From assembly GCF_004331435.1 (NCBI RefSeq), contig NZ_SJKA01000007.1:310001-374000 (forward strand): a stretch of DNA of 64,000 bases. The letters are read 5' to 3'. Source of the stretch: Kribbella sindirgiensis. GTDB lineage: Bacteria > Actinomycetota > Actinomycetes > Propionibacteriales > Kribbellaceae. Positions 54,915 to 62,976 of this stretch are shown here, one piece after another; within the stretch, counting starts at the first letter, position 1; the number at the start of each line of letters is the position of its first letter. The notes under the pieces were generated by a model. The model ran no database searches. It saw only the letters and a list, made by a program, of their open reading frames with translations, and was not told the origin of the DNA. A program made the position numbers and the translations under genes.

Positions 54915-55697
54915 ATGAAGATCGTCGTCTGCGCGAAGTTCGTGCCGGATGCCACCGCGGACCGCCGCTTCCGCTCGGAGGACAACACGGTGGACCGTGC
55001 GGGTGTCGACGGGCTGCTGTCCGAGCTGGACGAGTATGCCGTCGAGACCGCGCTCACTGTCAAGGAGGCCGGAGACGCCGAAGTGACTGTTCTCACGGTC
55101 GGTCCGGAGCAGGCCGCGGACGCGGTGAAGAAGGGCCTGCAGATGGGCGCCGATGCCGGTGTTCACGTGCTCGACGACGCGATCCACGGTTCGGACGCGG
55201 TCGCCACCTCGCTGATCCTGTCCAAGGCGTTGGGCAAGCTGGAGGCGGACCTGGTCGTGTTCGGCATGGGGTCGACCGACGGCGGCATGGGTGTCGTCCC
55301 GGCGATGGTGTCGGAGCGGCTCGGGCTGCCGGCCGTGACGCTGGGCTCGGAGGTGACCGTCGACGGGCAGACCGTGCGGATCCGCCGGGACGGTGACACC
55401 GCGAGCGAGACGATCGAGGGCACGCTGCCGCTGGTGCTGTCGGTGTCCGACCAGGCGAACGAGCCGCGGTACCCGTCGTTCAAGGGGATCATGGCCGCGA
55501 AGAAGAAGCCGGTCGAGACCTGGTCGCTGGCCGACCTCGAGCTGACCGCGGAGCAGGTGGGCGGCTCGTCGGCGTGGACCGAGGTGGTCGAGGTGACCGC
55601 CCGTCCGGCGCGGACCGCCGGCACGATCGTCACCGACGAGGACGGCAGCGGCGCCGCCGGCCTGGTCGAGTTCCTGTCCACGAACAAGTTCCTCTGA
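54915..55697 (+). CDS. etfB: Electron transfer flavoprotein beta subunit EtfB
   Basis: 260 residues, full length. N-terminal MKIVVCAKFVPDATADRRF and the AMP/FAD-region VVFGMGSTDGGMGVVPAMV are characteristic, as is EPRYPSFKGIMAAKKKP (recognition loop region). EtfAB accepts electrons from acyl-CoA dehydrogenases and passes them to a quinone oxidoreductase. It precedes etfA by 17 bp. In context with the enoyl-CoA hydratase gene it points to fatty-acid oxidation. No conventional Shine-Dalgarno is clear (AAGGGG about 11 bases upstream is the best). Confidence 0.97.
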   Translation: MKIVVCAKFVPDATADRRFRSEDNTVDRAGVDGLLSELDEYAVETALTVKEAGDAEVTVLTVGPEQAADAVKKGLQMGADAGVHVLDDAIHGSDAVATSLILSKALGKLEADLVVFGMGSTDGGMGVVPAMVSERLGLPAVTLGSEVTVDGQTVRIRRDGDTASETIEGTLPLVLSVSDQANEPRYPSFKGIMAAKKKPVETWSLADLELTAEQVGGSSAWTEVVEVTARPARTAGTIVTDEDGSGAAGLVEFLSTNKFL

Positions 55698-55714
55698 GGG
55701 GTGCGGGTCTAGTT

Positions 55715-56662
55715 ATGTCGAACGTTCTGGTTCTCGTTGACCACACCGCGGGCACGGTCCGCAAGACGACCGCCGAGCTCCTCACGATCGCCCGCCGCCT
55801 CGGCGAGCCGGTCGCCGTCTTCATCGGCTCTGAGGTGCAGGCCGCGCTGCCGACCCTGGGGCAGTACGGCGCGACCAAGGTGATCGCCCTGTCGAACCCG
55901 GAGCTCACGCAGTTCCTGGTCGCTCCGAAGGCCGAGGCGCTGGCACAGGTCGCGGCGAAGATCGAGCCGTCGGCGATCCTGATCTCGTCGAACGCCGAGG
56001 GCAAGGAGATCGCAGCCCGTCTCGCGGTCAAGCTGGACTCCGGCCTGATCACCGACGCCGTGGATGTGCAAGAAGGTGCGGTGACCACGCAGTCGGTGTT
56101 CGCGGGCAACTTCACCGTGCAGGCGAAGGTCACGCACGGCACGCCGATCATCACCGTCAAGCCGAACGCCGCCACGCCCGAGGCCGCTGACGCCTCGCCG
56201 GAGGTGGAGGAGTTCGACGTCACGATCTCCGACACCGCCAAGACGGCGCGGATCACCGACTCCAAGCCGCGGGAGGCCACGGGCCGTCCGGAGCTGACCG
56301 AGGCCGCGATCATCGTGTCCGGCGGCCGCGGTACCGGCGGCGACTTCGGTCCGATCGAGGCCTTCGCCGACTCGCTCGGTGCGGCTGTCGGCGCGTCCCG
56401 CGCGGCGGTCGACTCGGGCTGGTACCCGCACGCCTACCAGGTCGGCCAGACCGGCAAGACGGTGTCGCCGCAGCTGTACGTCGCGGCCGGCATCTCCGGC
56501 GCGATCCAGCACCGCGCCGGCATGCAGACCTCGAAGACGATCGTCGCGGTCAACAAGGACCCCGAGGCCCCGATCTTCGAACTGGTCGACTTCGGCGTGG
56601 TCGGCGACCTCCACAAGGTCCTCCCCACCGCCACCGAAGAGGTCACCAAGCGCAAGTCCTGA
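55715..56662 (+). CDS. etfA: Electron transfer flavoprotein alpha subunit EtfA
   Basis: 315 residues from ATG 55715. The C-terminal FAD-binding domain is intact: IVSGGRGTGGDFGPIEAF, GASRAAVDSGWYPHAYQVGQ, GKTVSPQLYVAAGISGAIQH and the closing VAVNKDPEAPIFELVDFGVV. It forms the FAD-carrying heterodimer with EtfB. The start is separated from etfB by 17 bp that include a TAG. The operon ends in a strong hairpin (56679-56712), after which the inverted repeat copy C begins. Confidence 0.97.
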   Translation: MSNVLVLVDHTAGTVRKTTAELLTIARRLGEPVAVFIGSEVQAALPTLGQYGATKVIALSNPELTQFLVAPKAEALAQVAAKIEPSAILISSNAEGKEIAARLAVKLDSGLITDAVDVQEGAVTTQSVFAGNFTVQAKVTHGTPIITVKPNAATPEAADASPEVEEFDVTISDTAKTARITDSKPREATGRPELTEAAIIVSGGRGTGGDFGPIEAFADSLGAAVGASRAAVDSGWYPHAYQVGQTGKTVSPQLYVAAGISGAIQHRAGMQTSKTIVAVNKDPEAPIFELVDFGVVGDLHKVLPTATEEVTKRKS

Positions 56663-56678
56663 CCCGCAAAGCACAACC

Positions 56679-56712
56679 AACAGCCCGGCTCGGATCCCCG
56701 AGCCGGGCTGTT
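56679..56712 (+). terminator. Intrinsic terminator of the etfBA operon
   Basis: 15-bp perfect stem AACAGCCCGGCTCGG (56679-56693) with its complement (56698-56712), loop ATCC, followed by CCCTTGAAG. It lies 16 bp after the etfA stop. Confidence 0.9.
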
Positions 56713-56873
56713 CCCTTGAAGCCGGTCACATCCCCGCCGCACGGGGCACGCTGCACGGGGGGTATCCCCTGGTGGTGGGGTTCTCCGCTTGTACACCAGC
56801 AGAGAACGCCCAGGACGAGGGATTAACCGCCTCTCCTGTCCGATGTGTGGGCGGCGATCAACCCGGTCGGGAT

Positions 56874-56915
56874 CAGGCAACAGGCAACAGGCAACAGGCA
56901 ACAGGCAACAGGCAA
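56874..56915 (+). repeat. 7-bp tandem repeat CAGGCAA, six copies
   Basis: Six perfect copies start at 56874, 56881, 56888, 56895, 56902 and 56909. The last copy forms the left arm of the conserved hairpin (with CACCATTGCCTGTT at 56951-56964). Copies A and B have only one copy on the arm side and one or two TGCCTGT units opposite, so the array expanded in copy C, probably by slippage. Confidence 0.95.
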
Positions 56916-56964
56916 TGGTGGGTGGGCACCTGGTATTACCTGTCCCGAGTCACCATTGCCTGTT
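56907..56964. repeat. Conserved hairpin of copy C
   Basis: AACAGGCAATGGTG (56907-56920) pairs perfectly with CACCATTGCCTGTT (56951-56964), loop 30 bases containing CCTGGTATTACCTG. The same stem is 17 bp in copy A. Confidence 0.8.
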
Positions 56965-57149
56965 CCCAGTCCCCAGTGCGTGTTCCTGGTGCGTGTCCTC
57001 GGTTGCCGCTCTCCGTCGGGTGCATCGAGTCGTGGGTATCGGCAGTGTCCTTTGACGGTGAGTGGTGTCGTCGGACCGGGCAGCAGAGCAGAACCACACC
57101 TGCCCACCCACGACTTCCCCAGGGGTACGACTTACCGGGGGCCGCGGGG

Positions 57150-57270
57150 CTCCCCAAACTGGTTTGGGGTGGATCACCTGCCGTTTTCGGGGTGCGGGCT
57201 CCCCGAACTGGTTTGGGGTGGATCACCTGCCGTTTTCGGGGTGCGGGGCTCCCCGAACTGGTTTGGGGAG
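57150..57270. repeat. Three palindromic units of the 49/50-bp repeat in copy C
   Basis: Units begin at 57150, 57199 and 57249. Each starts with CTCCCC(A/G)AACTGGTTTGGGG; the third ends in AG like the solitary palindrome at 8854-8875. The two spacers, GGATCACCTGCCGTTTTCGG plus GGTGCGGG, are nearly identical to each other and match the spacer of copy A in reverse complement. Confidence 0.9.
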
Positions 57271-57490
57271 CCCTGTGCAGCGACCTGGGTTTGCGGGGGT
57301 GTGCGGCGGCTCGGCAGGTAGGGCACCGGTGGGACGACGTACGCGCCGGGCGCGGTCACGCTCAGGTGCACTGCCCAGCCCCTCGGCACGTCCTGTCGAG
57401 AACGCATACTCCGCCGCCCGGGCCGTGCCAACCACCCACATAACAGTCACAAGAGCCGGTTAACCCCAGCCGCGCGCGTGGGGTGGTGGG

Positions 57491-59092
57491 TCAGGCCGTC
57501 AGTTGCTGGCGGATGGTGGCGAGGTCGTCGGCGATGGCGGCTTTGCGGGTGTCGGTGTTCTTGAGGTAGCTCGCGAGGGCGGCGGCGGCCGAGTCGCAGC
57601 GTTCGTTGAGGTTGGTGACCTCTCCGGCGGCTCTGGTCTTGTCGGCGTCGATGGCGCGCCGCAGTTTGACGTAGCTGTTGAGGCCGAAGGCCATCACGAC
57701 CAGGCCGACCACGATCCAGAACCAGTGCAGGAGCAGCCCGAGCCCGACCGCGACCACCGCGCCGCCCACCAGCAGACCGATCGGGGTGACGCGGTCCGCG
57801 GTGCTCATGACGCCGGCGGACGCGGTGAGCGCTGACGTCGCCTTGCCGAGTTCGAGTTGGTCAGCTCCGTCGGCGCGGATGGTGATCGTGTGCGCGCCGC
57901 TGTCGACGGAGACCTCCGACGGCGCCGGGCGATCAGCAGTCTGCGCCACGGTCTCGACCGCGGGCAGCGCCAGCGGGCCGACGACGCGCAGGGCGGCGGT
58001 CGACAGGTGCGGGTCGGCGGCCAGGCTGAGGTCCTCGGCGAGCAGTGCGTCGACACTGCCGGCGGAGTCGTCGAGCCCGTGGGCGGCGGCTTCGGCGGCC
58101 CCGGTCACCCGCGCCCGCAGTACGGCGATGCGGGCCAGCGTCTCGCGCTCCGGCTCGCTGCCTTCGGAGATCAGCAGCCGCAGCATGGCCGCGGCACTGT
58201 CCTCGGCCGGCTCGTCGTCGGCGTCGCGCCCGGACGACTTGGTGTCGCGGCGGGACGACTTGGCGTCGGCCGGGGTGCTGTCGGTCTTGCGGGCCTCCGG
58301 GTAGGCCAGGTCGGGGTCGGGCTCGCGGGCCTCGGTGTTGGCGAGGATCGCCTCGACGGCGTTACGGGTCCGGCTCAACCTGTCCGCGGCCTCGTCCTGG
58401 TCCTGGGTCGCCTTGAGACGCGGACCGTTCGAGCGACTCGAGCTGCCGCGGTTCTCGAGTTTCGACAGCCAGTTGCCGTCGGGAGACGCGGCCGACTGCA
58501 GCCGCTTCACCACGAGCTCCAGACCGTCGGCTCCGAAGCCACCACGCGCAGCAGTCGTCCACAGCACCCGCTGCACCCGGGTCAGCGTTCCGTCCGCGGC
58601 CGGTACGCCGAACGCCACGTCGAGCCACTCGTTCTGCACCTGGTGCCGCTGCCCGAGCACCGCCAACGCCAGCGACAGGTAGATCGACGTACGGCGCTGG
58701 TCGAGCTCCAGTGCCGTACTGATCGCCTGCTCGTCCGGTGTGCCGGCGTGTAGCGAGATCAGCGCTTGGGTGGCGGGGCTCAACCAGTACCGGGCGACGG
58801 GCGCGGCGGCCTCGGGCAGCTCGGTGCCGGACGCCATCGCGGAGAGGACCCGCGCGGCGTACCGGCGGAGTTCGGCGGCGTCGAGGAAACCGGCCGTGTC
58901 GTGGCGCAGGTCGGACAGCTCGACGAAGGCGTCGAATGCTCGCGACAGGCTGTCCACCCGGCTCTGCAGGCTGCCCTGGATCTGGGACAACTGGGACCGG
59001 AGGTTGGAGGCCTCATGTCGCGCATACGACATCTCGCTCGCCAGGCTCTCCAGCTGCTGGTTCTGCTTGCGATCTGTCCACCAGTCGTTCAT
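57491..59092 (-). CDS. Coiled-coil membrane protein of unknown function
   Basis: 533 residues. An N-terminal coiled coil (SLASEMSYARHEASNLRSQL and onward, about 14-60) is followed by a helical domain (about 65-215) with LSPATQALISLHAGTPDE and VQNEWLDVAFGVPAADGTL. Then comes a charged, repetitive linker (about 225-300, KSSRRDTKSSGRD), a second helical domain, two close membrane segments (TPIGLLVGGAVVAVGLGLLL and FWIVVGLVVMAFGL, about 445-480), and a C-terminal coiled coil. I do not recognise the family. It could be a membrane-tethered scaffold. It stands alone, ending beside repeat copy C. Confidence 0.8.
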   Translation of the reverse strand: MNDWWTDRKQNQQLESLASEMSYARHEASNLRSQLSQIQGSLQSRVDSLSRAFDAFVELSDLRHDTAGFLDAAELRRYAARVLSAMASGTELPEAAAPVARYWLSPATQALISLHAGTPDEQAISTALELDQRRTSIYLSLALAVLGQRHQVQNEWLDVAFGVPAADGTLTRVQRVLWTTAARGGFGADGLELVVKRLQSAASPDGNWLSKLENRGSSSRSNGPRLKATQDQDEAADRLSRTRNAVEAILANTEAREPDPDLAYPEARKTDSTPADAKSSRRDTKSSGRDADDEPAEDSAAAMLRLLISEGSEPERETLARIAVLRARVTGAAEAAAHGLDDSAGSVDALLAEDLSLAADPHLSTAALRVVGPLALPAVETVAQTADRPAPSEVSVDSGAHTITIRADGADQLELGKATSALTASAGVMSTADRVTPIGLLVGGAVVAVGLGLLLHWFWIVVGLVVMAFGLNSYVKLRRAIDADKTRAAGEVTNLNERCDSAAAALASYLKNTDTRKAAIADDLATIRQQLTA

Positions 59093-59148
59093 TTCCAGCC
59101 TTCCGCTGATCCGTACGTTGCTCTTCGGAAGGATTGCCTGTCAGCGGG

Positions 59149-59622
59149 TCACCGGCCAAACACCGGTCGCCGCGAGTCGAGGCCGGTGCCGTACTCGGGG
59201 TCGCGGCCCGTGACCAGGACCCAGTGCTCGGTGGCGCGGGCACGGTACAGGCGGAGGTCGTCGCGCAGCTCGTCGGCGGTGTACCGGCGCAGCTCCGCGT
59301 ACCGCGACGAGTAGATCGTCGCGGCCGCGTCCAGTTCGTCGTCCGGGACGAGCGCCGCCTGTGCGCGGAAGTACACCGCCGACGCTCCACCGATCGGCAC
59401 GGACGAGTCGAAGATCGCGATGCTCACGTCCGGCCGCTCGGCCAGGTTGCGCGAGTGCAGCGAGTTCGGCGACGACGCCCAGTAGAACGTGTCGTGCCCG
59501 TCCGGTGTGAAGTACACCGGCGTCACCCAGGGCAGCCCGTCCGCTCCGACCGTCCCGAGCGCCAGGTACTTGTTGGCTTCGATGACCGCCGTCGCGCGCC
59601 GGTCGAGGATCTCCTGTGTCAT
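59149..59622 (-). CDS. Pyridoxamine 5'-phosphate oxidase-like (flavin/F420 split-barrel) protein
   Basis: 157 residues from ATG 59622, which shares one base with the stop of the upstream gene (TGATG). The split-barrel fold is suggested by NKYLALGTVGADGLPWVTPVYF (split by position, about 17-38) and FYWASSPNSLHSRNLAERPDVSI. Members bind FMN or F420 and reduce or bind small ligands; not the biosynthetic PdxH. It is translationally coupled to the DHFR-like gene, so the two probably work on a common substrate or cofactor. Confidence 0.87.
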   Translation of the reverse strand: MTQEILDRRATAVIEANKYLALGTVGADGLPWVTPVYFTPDGHDTFYWASSPNSLHSRNLAERPDVSIAIFDSSVPIGGASAVYFRAQAALVPDDELDAAATIYSSRYAELRRYTADELRDDLRLYRARATEHWVLVTGRDPEYGTGLDSRRPVFGR

Positions 59623-60215
59623 CACTGCTCCCGATGAGGTACGTCGTACGTCAGGTGGGTCGCGTTCGGGGTGCTGGTGGTTTCTCGCGGCACCAGTCGG
59701 ATCGGTGTCAGCGTGGTCCGCTCGAACAGTGGGGTGCCGTCGCCGAGCACGATCGGCGCGACATGGACCCGCAGTTCGTCGACCAGCCCGGCGTACAGGT
59801 ACTGCCGGCACAGGTGCCCGCCACCCATGATCATCACGTTCCGCGTCCCCGCGGCGGCCTGGGCCAGCTTGAGCGCGGCCTCGATCCCGTCGGGTACGAA
59901 CTCGAACCAGCCGTCCAGCCGGACCCGGCTCGGCGGATTCGACGTCACCACGTAGATCGCCGGCCGCTCGGCGCTGAACCCGTCGGCGCTCCAGCCCTGC
60001 GGCCCGTCGATCAGGTCGAACGTGCGCCGCCCCATCAGTACGGCGCCGATCCCCGTCCGGGTGCGCTCGATCGCCTCGCGGTCGGCGTCCTGCTCGCCGC
60101 CGATCCAGTCGTGCAGCGGATCACCGCCGATCCCGAGACCGTGCGTGAGGTCCGCACCCGGCCCGGTGACGAATCCGTCGAGTGACATCGTGATGTCCAG
60201 CAGTACGCGTCCCAT
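59622..60215 (-). CDS. Dihydrofolate reductase / RibD C-terminal family protein
   Basis: 197 residues from ATG 60215 with GGGAGAAG upstream. RibD_C-type motifs: MGRVLLDITMSLDGFVTGPG at the start, IGAVLMGRRTFDLIDG (about 57-72), IYVVTSNPP, and VMIMGGGHLCRQYLYAGLVDEL (about 134-155) for NADPH binding. These YwjB/YyaP-like proteins are NADPH-dependent reductases of unknown substrate, distinct from folate-pathway DHFR. It is first in a two-gene operon and divergent from the LuxR/NB-ARC regulator across 106 bp. Confidence 0.9.
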   Translation of the reverse strand: MGRVLLDITMSLDGFVTGPGADLTHGLGIGGDPLHDWIGGEQDADREAIERTRTGIGAVLMGRRTFDLIDGPQGWSADGFSAERPAIYVVTSNPPSRVRLDGWFEFVPDGIEAALKLAQAAAGTRNVMIMGGGHLCRQYLYAGLVDELRVHVAPIVLGDGTPLFERTTLTPIRLVPRETTSTPNATHLTYDVPHREQ

Positions 60216-60321
60216 GGTCTTCTCCCAACTCCGAGGTTTGTGCCTCCAGCCTCGGCGCGGGCGCCACGGAAAGTCCTCCGTAGCGGCCACGGAAGGACCA
60301 CGGATCCCGCATGATGGGCCA

Positions 60322-62928
60322 ATGGCTGGTCCGAAGGACGTGTCGGCGCGGGAGGCCGAGGTACTCGCGGCACTCGCGGGCGACCGCTCGAACGCGCAGA
60401 TCGCCCGGCGGCTGCACATCAGCATCAGGACCGTCGAGAGCCACATCTCCTCGCTGCTGCGCAAGTGCGGCGTCGCGGACCGGCACGAGCTCGCCGCACT
60501 GGCGGACGTTGCCCAGTCCCAACCACCTGGTTTCACCACGCCGGCCGGACCGGATACGACGTTCGTCGGACGCGAGCAGGACCACTCAGAGCTGACCAGA
60601 GCACTCGGGAGCAACCGCCTGGTCAGCCTGCTGGGTCCTGGTGGTGTGGGCAAGACCCGTCTGGCTCTGCGGGTCGCAGCGGACGTCGCCGACAACTACC
60701 CGTACGGCGGTGCGGTCGTCGATCTCGCTCCGGTACGTCCTGGTTTCGTGGTCGCTGCGGTCGCCGAGGCGCTGCAGGCCACTGAGCAACCACCCCGCAC
60801 TCTCGCGGACGCCGTACTCGAACGGCTCAAGCGTGGCCGCACTCTGCTCGTCCTGGACAACTGCGAGCACCTGCTGGACGACGTGGCTGGTCTGGTCGCC
60901 CGCATCCTCACTGAGGCGACGGAAACGGCAGTACTGGTCACGAGTCGCGAGCGTCTTGGCGTGGCGGGGGAGCGGCCGGTGCAGCTCGGTCCGCTGACGC
61001 TAGGAGCTGAGGCAGAGCAGCTCTTCCGCGACAGGGCCGCTCTGGTCGCGCCTGAGCTGGCGGACGACAGTGGCCTTGCGCAGAAGGTGTGCGCCGAGCT
61101 AGACGGCGTACCGCTGGCGATTGAGCTGGCTGCGGCTCGTGCCGGATCCCTGGGGCCGGACGGGCTGCTGGCGGCGCTGGACGACCGGATGCGGCTTCTC
61201 TCCGGAGGACGTGGTCCTAACGAGCGGCACAGCTCGCTGGCGCAGGTGATTGGCTGGAGCTACGACCTGCTCGGTGACGACGAGCGGCGGCTGTTCCGTC
61301 GGCTGGGTGTGTTCGTTGGTGGCTTTGACCTGGCTGCAGTCGCCGGTGTGATGCCGGGCAGCACCAAGAGCGAGCTGAGCGACCTCCTCGGTCGGCTGAC
61401 CGACAAGAGCCTGCTGTACCGCAGTCAGCATGCGGGGACCAGCCGTTGGCGGATGCTGGAGACCGTGCGGGTCTTTGCGCTCGAGGAGCTCAAGGACGAG
61501 TACGACGAGGTTGCCGCGCTGCATGTGGCGTGGGCCGATCAGTTGGCCACCGAGCTGGAGCAGCGGCTGCAGCTGGGGGAGGAGTGGCAGGAGGAGTTCG
61601 ACCTGCTGGCTCCGGACCTGCGCGTGGCGAGTGCCGGCGTACGAACACTCGCCCGCAAGCTCGCCCATCTGACCTTCGCCCGAAAGCGCTTCCTGGAAGC
61701 GCACGACCACTACCTGGCCGCGGCGAAGCACGCTGCGAACGCCACCGAGCTGTACGACGACCTGCGCGACGCGTCCGACGCGATGCTGGTGATCGCGGAC
61801 GGCACGGAGTCGTACCACCTGATGCTGCAGGTCGCGGAACGCGCCGCCGCCGAAGGCAACGACGAGCTCCGCGAGGACGCGCTCGCCCAGGCCGTCATGC
61901 TCCTCAACCGCTACGAGGTCGACGTACCCGTTCCTGACGATCGAGGTGACAGCCTCCTCCGGGCCGATGCGGACACGACCTCGGTTCGGATCGCGCGTGC
62001 CTGGATGCACCGGTTCGACATCCCGCTCGCGGAGGAGGCGGTTGCGGCGGCCCGGCGGTCCGGTGACTCGGTGACGATCATGAACGCTCTGGACGCGTAC
62101 GGGACCGCGGTCGGAGGCGTCGGCCGGTTCCGCGACGCCCGGACGGCGGCCGAGGAGCGGCTCGCGCTCGCCGCAGCACTGCCCGGGCACGACCCGCGGG
62201 CGGTCGCGGAGATCGTGGACGCCTTCCACGTCGCTTCGACCACAGCCGTCGCGGCCGGCGATCTCGTCGAGGCGGTCCGGCTGGCGAGGTCGACCGACGA
62301 CCCGGCGCAGGGGCACCCGTTCATCACAGCGCCGCGCAGGGTGCGCGCCTTCGCGCTGGCGGGGCTTTTCGACGAGGCGATCGAGGAGGCCGAGGTGATG
62401 TGGACCGGCTGGCGCGCCGCGGGCTGCCCGCAGCACGCCTGGATGGCGTCCGGCGCGTCCTGCGCCGCACTGGCCCACGGACTGCTCGGCACCGGCCTCG
62501 CCCCGGTCTGGCAGGACCGGGCGCTCGAGATGGCTCGGGTCGAGGCCGCGAAGGACGGCCCGTCGCTCGCCGCGAACGCTGCCTTCGTAGCGGCCCGCCT
62601 GGCGCTGCACGACCTCGAGAACGGCACGCTGACCAGCACGGTCGCCCGCACGATCGAGCTGGCGTTCGCGCCGTTCCCGGAGCCTTGGTGGATCCCGTAC
62701 GCGCGGGCCGCCGGAGCCGAGCTGGCGGTCGTCGCCGGGGACGCCGACGCGGCCAGGTACCTCGATGAGGCCGCGAGCGAGAACGCCTGGGGCGAGGCGG
62801 TACTGCTCCGGGCCCGGGGTCGGCGCCCCCGCGATCGGAAGCTGCTGGAGCAGGCGGCGGACCGGTTCGAGGGGCTCGGCGCCCGGTTCGAGTACGAGCG
62901 GACCGTCCGGTTGCTGTCTCTCGGTTGA
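60322..62928 (+). CDS. NB-ARC ATPase regulator with N-terminal LuxR-type HTH
   Basis: 868 residues from ATG 60322. The LuxR/GerE helix-turn-helix is at the extreme N-terminus (VSAREAEVLAALAGDRSNAQ, then IARRLHISIRTVESHISSLL; residues 7-62), opposite to classic LuxR proteins where it is C-terminal. An NB-ARC ATPase follows: P-loop GPGGVGKT (105-112), TLLVLDNCEHLLDD, DGVPLAIELAAARA and DDERRLFRRLGVFVGGF. The last 400 residues are TPR-like helices. It is likely a signal-responsive activator. It diverges from the DHFR-like/PNPOx-like operon, an obvious candidate target. It differs from the SARP at 17783-20683 only in the type of DNA-binding head. Confidence 0.9.
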   Translation: MAGPKDVSAREAEVLAALAGDRSNAQIARRLHISIRTVESHISSLLRKCGVADRHELAALADVAQSQPPGFTTPAGPDTTFVGREQDHSELTRALGSNRLVSLLGPGGVGKTRLALRVAADVADNYPYGGAVVDLAPVRPGFVVAAVAEALQATEQPPRTLADAVLERLKRGRTLLVLDNCEHLLDDVAGLVARILTEATETAVLVTSRERLGVAGERPVQLGPLTLGAEAEQLFRDRAALVAPELADDSGLAQKVCAELDGVPLAIELAAARAGSLGPDGLLAALDDRMRLLSGGRGPNERHSSLAQVIGWSYDLLGDDERRLFRRLGVFVGGFDLAAVAGVMPGSTKSELSDLLGRLTDKSLLYRSQHAGTSRWRMLETVRVFALEELKDEYDEVAALHVAWADQLATELEQRLQLGEEWQEEFDLLAPDLRVASAGVRTLARKLAHLTFARKRFLEAHDHYLAAAKHAANATELYDDLRDASDAMLVIADGTESYHLMLQVAERAAAEGNDELREDALAQAVMLLNRYEVDVPVPDDRGDSLLRADADTTSVRIARAWMHRFDIPLAEEAVAAARRSGDSVTIMNALDAYGTAVGGVGRFRDARTAAEERLALAAALPGHDPRAVAEIVDAFHVASTTAVAAGDLVEAVRLARSTDDPAQGHPFITAPRRVRAFALAGLFDEAIEEAEVMWTGWRAAGCPQHAWMASGASCAALAHGLLGTGLAPVWQDRALEMARVEAAKDGPSLAANAAFVAARLALHDLENGTLTSTVARTIELAFAPFPEPWWIPYARAAGAELAVVAGDADAARYLDEAASENAWGEAVLLRARGRRPRDRKLLEQAADRFEGLGARFEYERTVRLLSLG

Positions 62929-62976
62929 GTCCCGAGGAGCGGGAACATCCGTGCCGGACATACCCTTGAAACCGAT

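Larger units (their letters stand above)
56829..57458 (-). repeat. Mosaic intergenic repeat element, copy C (inverted, expanded)
   Basis: About 630 bp within the 828-bp gap between convergent etfA and the coiled-coil membrane protein gene; reverse orientation to copies A and B. Reading the plus strand: conserved tail CTCTCCTGTCCGATGTGTGG; a sixfold 7-bp array (56874-56915); the hairpin (56907-56964); the middle module with GGGTGCATCGAGTCGTGGGT and CAGCAGAGCAGAACCACA; three palindromic units (57150-57270); and the left module with ACGTCCTGTCGAGAACGC and TAACAGTCAC at the end. It is the most complete copy. The remaining bases 56713-56828 show no feature except a short T/G-rich stretch. No conserved start codon or single conserved frame supports a protein. 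Confidence 0.85.

Noticed and set aside
56874..56915. CRISPR-like array
   Set aside because: Six 7-bp units without spacers; no CRISPR repeat length and no cas genes in the window.
57150..57270. CRISPR-like array with 22-bp repeats and 28-bp spacers
   Set aside because: The period looks similar, but the two spacers are nearly identical to each other and to the spacer in copy A, and no cas genes are present.
56379..57443. 354-codon frame running from inside etfA through repeat copy C
   Set aside because: It begins out of frame within etfA and only stays open because the repeat is GC-rich; no domain seen.
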